Assembly (NCBI GenBank): GCA_000969725.1
Contig: JXSR01S010307.1
Direction: 5' to 3' (one strand)
Length of the DNA: 34,246 nt
Origin: Ophiothrix spiculata
Taxonomy: Eukaryota; Echinodermata; Ophiuroidea; Amphilepidida; Ophiotrichidae
Shown: positions 29,023 to 34,246 of the stretch, piece after piece
Layout: the number at the start of each line of letters is the position of its first letter
Numbering within the stretch: the stretch's first letter is position 1
Made by a program: the position numbers and the translations under genes
Notes under the pieces: model-generated
Databases searched by the model: none
What the model saw: only the letters and a program-made list of their open reading frames with translations
Told to the model about the DNA's origin: nothing

Positions 29023-29162
29023 TCTTAGAAATAGAACTCGGAATGTAGAACTTGTGCTGGGTGCTAAAATTTAGAAAAATTCTTTGCAATTGGAGATTTT
29101 GGACATTACACAAGGCAGTAGAACACAAAAAGGAAAACTTGTGAAGAAGAAAATAGATACAA

Positions 29163-29790
29163 TTACCATGTTTACAATGGGCAAAAGTTGTAATCGATTT
29201 AATTTTTTTTTTTGGATTAGCATAAATTAATTCGACTTGTAGGTGTTTACACTGCAGCGATTCCGAAGCGGATTCTGAAGTTGCTTCCAGAAAAATGAAT
29301 TGCGTGTTTACGCCCTCATACATCACCATCCATTTACTGGTCAACAACTTTCGTTGGTCATGAGCTTTGCTGTGCTGTGTGTGTTGCAAAAAAATGAAGT
29401 CGGAATGAAAATATGAGTCAAATTTGACGATGAATTATAAAATGACGTTCAGCTCCTGTTCAGTGCAGTTGTGTGTTGTAAGACGTTGTTTCAGGTTGCT
29501 TGGCATTCATTGCTTGGTGATAAGCAGAAAGTCATGTGAACGGCAACAAGTCACATGGACCAGGGGTCAATCGTCTTGCTTGCTGAACTCAAAATCGATT
29601 ACGACTTGCGTTTACACTGCTAAAAGTCATCTACCAATTATGACTATTCAATTTCATTTAGTCATCTTTCATATTCGATTTTTTGAATTCGACCTAACGC
29701 GACTTGTACTTGGTTACACTCATCTAAAAAGTGAAATTGATGACGACCTAAGTGAATTCAAAGACTACTTTTGCTGTGTAAACAGGGTAA
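29163..29790. mobile_element. TIR element with TGTTTACA/TGTAAACA ends
   Basis: Left TTACCATGTTTACAATGGGC and right TGCTGTGTAAACAGGGTAA are imperfect inverted ends of about 24 bp. The word GTTTACACTGC occurs inside at about 29247 and 29610. Reading frames across this region show no recognisable domain. It resembles an expanded relative of 18637-18846, but this is tentative. Confidence 0.55.
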
Positions 29791-29946
29791 AAGATAAGAT
29801 GCCACACGAGAAATTTAGCAAAATCAGCAGCATTCAGCAAAAGTTGTAAATTCTGTGTTCTATTTTTGTCCACATTCAAAGGCACAACTTTCAAACAATT
29901 TTTGATTGATTCAAAATATTTCCTTGTTTAAAATGCAATAGTATAC

Positions 29947-30115
29947 AAATATTGACTGCCTTGAGGGGCATGGTCGAAATTATTTTCCCGAGGTGATCTC
30001 AAAACCATGAATATGCCTGAAGCATGCCTGAAGCGAAGCTGAGGGCATATTCATGGTTTCGAGATCACTAAGGGGAAATAATTTAATCATACCCTGAAGA
30101 AAAAGCAGTCAATAG
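29947..30115. repeat. Fold-back repeat around CATGAATATGCC
   Basis: Left arm (about 29947-30016) pairs with the reverse complement of about 30042-30115: TATTGACTGC, AATTATTT, GTGATCTC and AACCATGAATATGCC blocks match. The loop contains two copies of ATGCCTGAAGC. Non-coding. Confidence 0.75.
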
Positions 30116-30239
30116 TCGTTTTATATACTGAATATATAGATTTTTGTCATCTGGTTGGTTAAAAGAACCATTTTTGCATTTAAAACGAAAGGTGAGTTGC
30201 GTGCGTATTGCTCATGTTACACCGGCGCGTGCAAAATAT

Positions 30240-30286
30240 CACTAGGCCCGCTCAGCATATTTCAAATATGCTGAGCGGGCCTAGTG
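30240..30286. repeat. 47-nt palindrome, 22-bp perfect arms
   Basis: Arms start CACTAGGCCCGCTCAGCATA and are exact reverse complements around TCA. Weaker AAATAT-like pairing continues outside. No surrounding gene; may be the tip of another fold-back. Confidence 0.85.
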
Positions 30287-31095
30287 AAAAATATGCCCCG
30301 GGCCTAGTTAAATCCAAGCCCTCACTTTTAATCAATCAGAGGACAGTATTCTATATATGAGGTGTATTAATTACAAATATGGCGCACACATTTTCTGATA
30401 TGGTTGCTGATTCCTGCGAACCCGCTCTTTCTTGTATACTCAGTAGAGTTTGCAATAGGCACATTGCTCACCACAGCAGTACAAAGTCTTCAGCTATCCC
30501 TCTTGTATTCTTGTACTGTTCACATTCCTGAGGTATACAATGTGTATCGCAATCTCTTATATATGTACGTAATGCTGTATTCATTGTAGCTTTAAGATCC
30601 TTTAACACAGCCACAGATTCTAGACTGAAGAACTTTTTGTAAGTAAATCAAAGTAACCTCTTTCAATGTAACTCTTAAACACGGAAGATTGGACATCAAC
30701 TTCGATGACCTGAAGTCGCAGATGTGGTCATTGGTGTACATATATCGTTTGACTCCCTGGCTAGGAAACAGGCAACTCGCCATGTGTAGATATATGGCAA
30801 CTTGCTGCGAGAGTGTAGGAATACTTCAGTATTTTCATGGGTTTTGTCCTGTCAATATTTAAAAGAGTATCTGTCAGAATTGAATGACCAAAAAGTGCTT
30901 GTGTATACGTAATGCATATCTTGCATCTATTCCAAGAAATACACTTGAAGACTGTAGGACTTCACGGCTGTTAATGTTAATCTTTGCCAGGATGAGACTC
31001 TTAATGTAATTATATGTATACTAAACGCCACTCATTCTACAAGCTTCGAATGTATGGTACAGACTGATCCAGTTTCCAACATTCCTATGCACACT

Positions 31096-31262
31096 GGGGC
31101 GCAGAGCTAGATCAATGTGCATCTCCGCAAGCTGCTTTGCATTCGGATTGTTACTATACGGGCATCCGATCCTGGTCTGCTACACAGTACTCTGCATGCA
31201 TAAGTGGTCTACGTGAGCTCTGAATCTGGGAGATGCGCATTCATCTGGATCTGTGCTCCGTG
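31096..31262. repeat. Imperfect inverted repeat
   Basis: Left GCAGAGCTAGATCAATGTGC followed by ATCTCC is matched inverted near 31229-31262 by GGAGATGCGCATTCATCTGG and CTGTGC. Arms about 35 bp with several mismatches. Non-coding, unclassified. Confidence 0.6.
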
Positions 31263-31493
31263 TAGATAGCCCCAATATAGGTAGTCCTGATGTCTGGCAT
31301 TACGATAACCAGGACCATCATTCTACTTGATAAACTGGAATTGGTGCTCAATTATATTTCAAATAATTTCAATATGAACAACAATATAATGTAGATCCGT
31401 TGCATGCATGACAGAATTGGATTCGTAATTTGCGCTTTAATTGACCATCAATTTGTGTCGTATCTAGTTGATTTCCCCTAGTAACGGTATTCA

Positions 31494-32072
31494 TTAAAGG
31501 GACTGGCCTAGATTCTTCCCACTAATTTTTCACCTACATATTTTTTAAATGAATCAATAGAACATGTTTATAGTAATATAACCTACCGGTAGTTTTCCAT
31601 GGTTTTGAGGAATACTGGAGAAAATTGCATTTCTTTATTAACTTTATATTTTTACGCGGGAGCAAAAAATGTTGTGAAAGCAGTGTTTCAATTTTCAAAT
31701 TTTAAAAAGATCTTGTTTGTACACCTGTGATGGGTAAACAAATTATTTTTGATGAAATTGTTTCTCTTTTTATATGTATTAAATTATCTCCAGGAGCTTT
31801 AAATTATCTCCTGGAGCTTTGTTGATTTTTTATCTGGTAAATCCATCTGAGGTACAAAATTAGGATTTAGTAAACACAGGATAGTCACACCGCCATCACA
31901 GAATGATATATTGTAAATGAATTCTCTCAATTTGAGCAATTTCTGTGTTTGAGCCATTTCTGTGTAATTTACTTATTTTTTTGGGTACTTTTTTGGATTT
32001 ACTTCATTTTTAAGCTTTATTTCGAGCATTTTCATAAGTTTTTCATTGTAAGTGGAATCTAGGCTGGTCACT
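31494..32072 (+). mobile_element. TIR element, family 1, copy 2
   Basis: Aligns along its length with 12345-12816, including ends AAAGGGACTGGCCTAGATTC and GAATCTAGGCTGGTCAC. Longer because of local changes, including tandem duplications at 31781-31820 (20-bp unit AAATTATCTCCAGGAGCTTT) and about 31930-31965 (17-bp unit TTTGAGCCATTTCTGTG). Same orientation as copy 1. Confidence 0.85.
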
Positions 32073-33983
32073 TGTATTTTTAAGTCATTTGAGAGTAGAT
32101 CACTTTTGTAGTCTGCCAAGAAGGATCATGAATGGGGAGGTGACCTGAAGCACTAAAAGCCGCCTCTTCTCAGCACAACATTTTCCTGATTGGGTGTCAT
32201 GGCACTTGATATGATTTTTGGCAAAACTGGAGGAGTAAATGTTCCGAAACATAAAATTGGAGTTGGTTGTGTTGAAGAGAGTGTTAGTTTTTTCCTGGCA
32301 ACTTTATGGGAATATTTTTCCAATGAAAATTATGTAACCTGATTAAAACATACTTTTCCATCGAAGATAGCTCTAATGCAGCTCATAGGTTGAAAAGAAT
32401 TTTGGAAACTTTTTTCCAAAATATGATTAACATATGGGTAGGCTTTGTATTCAAATCTGATAAAGCGGCATGTGCATTGTTCTTGGACAAGACATGAACT
32501 TTCATGCTCCTCAAGACACAGATGTAATTTTAATACCAGAATACAACACTGATCCAAGTCCTTGGCAGAAGTAAGTAATGTTGATACTCCCTTTTGCCTG
32601 GTCTGGGCAAGATGGACTTGGATCATTGTTGTAGTATTCTATTGTTAGGGTTAATCTGTCATCCTGTGTGAAATCCAGATGAGAAATCCTACTTGAGTGC
32701 ATGAGGTGTTTAGAATCCCGTTAGTGCACAAAATGGCAGCCATATATCTATAACCATTTTTCATCTTTGTAGTCAAAAAAACATTCAAATCAAAACTAGT
32801 TACTTGTGCAAAAAGAGGGTTAGCACTATATTGCACCCATCTCTTCAATTATTCAAAGTCTTGCTTTCCCAAAGGAATTTTTCAATGAAATTTGGGTTAT
32901 AATAGCAGATTATGATCATAAATGCATTGCTGGAATAAACAAAAGTAGTTCCTTTTTGTTTTTAGGGACAAAACAAAATTTGAACAGCACCATCATTTTA
33001 CCAGTTTATGCTATTTATCTCAAAACGACATGACCGATTTGAAGTTTTTTGCACCAAAACATGCGCAACCCGATCTTGACAATTACTTAAAGAACTTAAT
33101 TGGGTTATGTTGCATTTTCATGCTATGCGCAAAAAAACCTCGAGGGTGTTAAGAAACCCTAAAATGAAGAGGACTAATCGACAAAGTATCATGTAAAAGG
33201 ATATTCTGTAGAAATAAAGCAGTTAATGAATGTTAAAACAGCATAGTAATAATTTAAACTACCATGGTTTGTAAATGCTGTCAGCACAGTAACCTTAATG
33301 TACAAATTGCCAGATGACAATTGTGAATATGTGTAATATGATTACTGTTTCATTGTGTTACAGACAACCAAAATGTGTAGAATAAAATGTTTTTCACTTA
33401 AAATAGCAAGATTTGATGTCTTTTTCTTAGTTTTGTTGTTTTGTAGAAATCTTCTTCAACTGGACTTAGGATAGGCTGCCCCATGGAGGTTGTCCCTGTC
33501 ATGCTGTAGAGAAGAGACCAATGTTGGCCCATGAACCCCTGGGACGTAAGAAAGTTATGAAGTAACCGCTTATTAAAGCTGAATTCAAACTGGACACAAA
33601 CGCAAATGCATCAAGCATGTGTACATGGCAGTTTTGAGCGCTTTTCATTTCATGTTTTGATGGATCTCTATCAAAACGCAACACCTCTTGCGGCAATGCA
33701 AATCGAGTTGCGAAAAGCTGAACTTTCCATCGCGCATTCATGTTGTCGGCTGCCGCAGTCCACTTTCGTTTTGAGTGTGAATTCATTTGCAGTGCCGTTT
33801 GAGGTGAAAATTATCGGAAATGCAACGCATTGCATTTTAATTATGAATCGTCTTTAATAATTCATGGTGTTTTGTTCACAAGAGCAACAAACATTGCTAT
33901 ATTATGTAAACAAGAATGAAAGTTCATCATTCTTCACTGGCATGTCCAATATTTTTCCTTGCGGGGGGCCGGGCGGTTTTCGT
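32073..33983. other. Downstream intergenic stretch: no gene recognised
   Basis: No reading frame here looks like a conserved protein and no RNA gene was recognised. An acceptor-like TTGTGTTACAG near 33362, followed shortly by AATAAA, could be a terminal exon but has no support. A loose inverted repeat (GAATTCAAACTGGACAC against GTGTGAATTC) bounds about 33580-33785. Confidence 0.4.
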
Positions 33984-34118
33984 TTCCTTGGGTAAGAAAC
34001 TTTACTTGCTCTGTGGTTCTGAAGTCACGTAAAGCTGTTGGTCCCCAGTACGAATAGACTCCTTCATGTGGTATGCATTTCATGCAAGTACTGTGTATCA
34101 TTGATTGATTGATTTTAT
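33984..34118 (+). mobile_element. SINE type 2 fragment (3' part)
   Basis: TTTCCTTGGGTAAGAAACTT, then TACTTGCTCTGTGGTT and GTCACGTAAAGC, match the body of the SINE at 16105-16322 in the opposite orientation. The tRNA-like head is missing. A short GATT repeat near 34100-34113 may be its tail. Confidence 0.72.
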
Positions 34119-34152
34119 GTGAATTAGAACCTTGTCAGCTATTCTATTTGCA

Positions 34153-34246
34153 TGTATGTGATGACTCGCCCCAAAAAGAGGGACTTTGCGACTGAACACT
34201 TTTCAAGAAACAGGTGAAAATAGGCAGCAAAAAATAAAGAAAATAA
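34153..34246 (+). repeat. Partial second copy of the inner part of the 17377-17891 element
   Basis: TGTGATGACTCGCCCCAAAA and the following 70 bases match about 17549-17640, ending in GGCAGCAAAAAATAAAGAAA. The copy runs off the right edge. Confidence 0.78.

Noticed and set aside
28961..29849. Frames of about 140 codons on both strands as a small gene downstream of PNISR
   Set aside because: They overlap the inverted-repeat elements at 28836 and 29163 and their peptides match no family I know.
33499..33857. Overlapping frames near the right end as a gene
   Set aside because: They fall in a loosely inverted, probably transposon-derived stretch and have no conserved motif.
1..34246. CRISPR array, operon, phage or bacterial mobile element
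   Set aside because: The window is intron-rich animal DNA. The repeats found are inverted or dispersed; none is a regularly spaced direct-repeat array.

Overview
This looks like eukaryotic nuclear DNA from an animal, most likely a marine deuterostome invertebrate, with an echinoderm or close relative as my best guess. Genes are split by many GT-AG introns, the DNA is AT-rich, and introns and flanks are crowded with non-LTR retrotransposon remnants, tRNA-derived SINEs and short inverted-repeat elements. There is no bacterial gene organisation. The species call is inference from general texture and protein similarity, not from a diagnostic sequence.

Two protein-coding genes are recognisable and lie head to head. 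On the minus strand, positions 178-7623 hold the first three coding exons (232 residues) of COQ3, the mitochondrial O-methyltransferase of ubiquinone biosynthesis; its last third lies beyond the left edge. On the plus strand, positions 10072-26584 hold an apparently complete PNISR (pinin-interacting serine/arginine-rich nuclear protein). I could assemble it as 11 coding exons whose phases all agree, giving 951 codons plus a stop. COQ3 and PNISR are also neighbours on human chromosome 6q16, so this is probably an ancient linkage.

Layout: 1-7623 COQ3, with introns carrying a perfect 69-bp palindrome, the 3' stubs of two LINEs, a degenerate LINE reverse transcriptase, a long fold-back and a small TIR element. 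7624-10071 is the divergent intergenic region, with a palindromic repeat array and one copy of a CACGTG-containing cassette. 10072-26584 is PNISR; its introns hold at least a dozen TIR or fold-back elements, two tRNA-derived SINEs, and one hAT-type MITE with a clean 8-bp target duplication. 26585-34246 is the PNISR 3' UTR and downstream DNA: nested MITEs, palindromes, a second copy of the intron-3 element, a SINE fragment, and the start of another repeat cut by the right edge. I found no further supported gene there.

The two genes do not share a pathway: one makes coenzyme Q in mitochondria, the other is a nuclear-speckle RS protein. Any functional link would be through the shared upstream region. 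I saw no new enzymatic or defence system. The unusual content is the density and nesting of fold-back elements, a duplicated E-box cassette flanking PNISR exon 1, an in-frame alternative acceptor in PNISR, and two lineage-looking features of PNISR: a QTFDxxHG peptide repeat and a long E/R/K helix.
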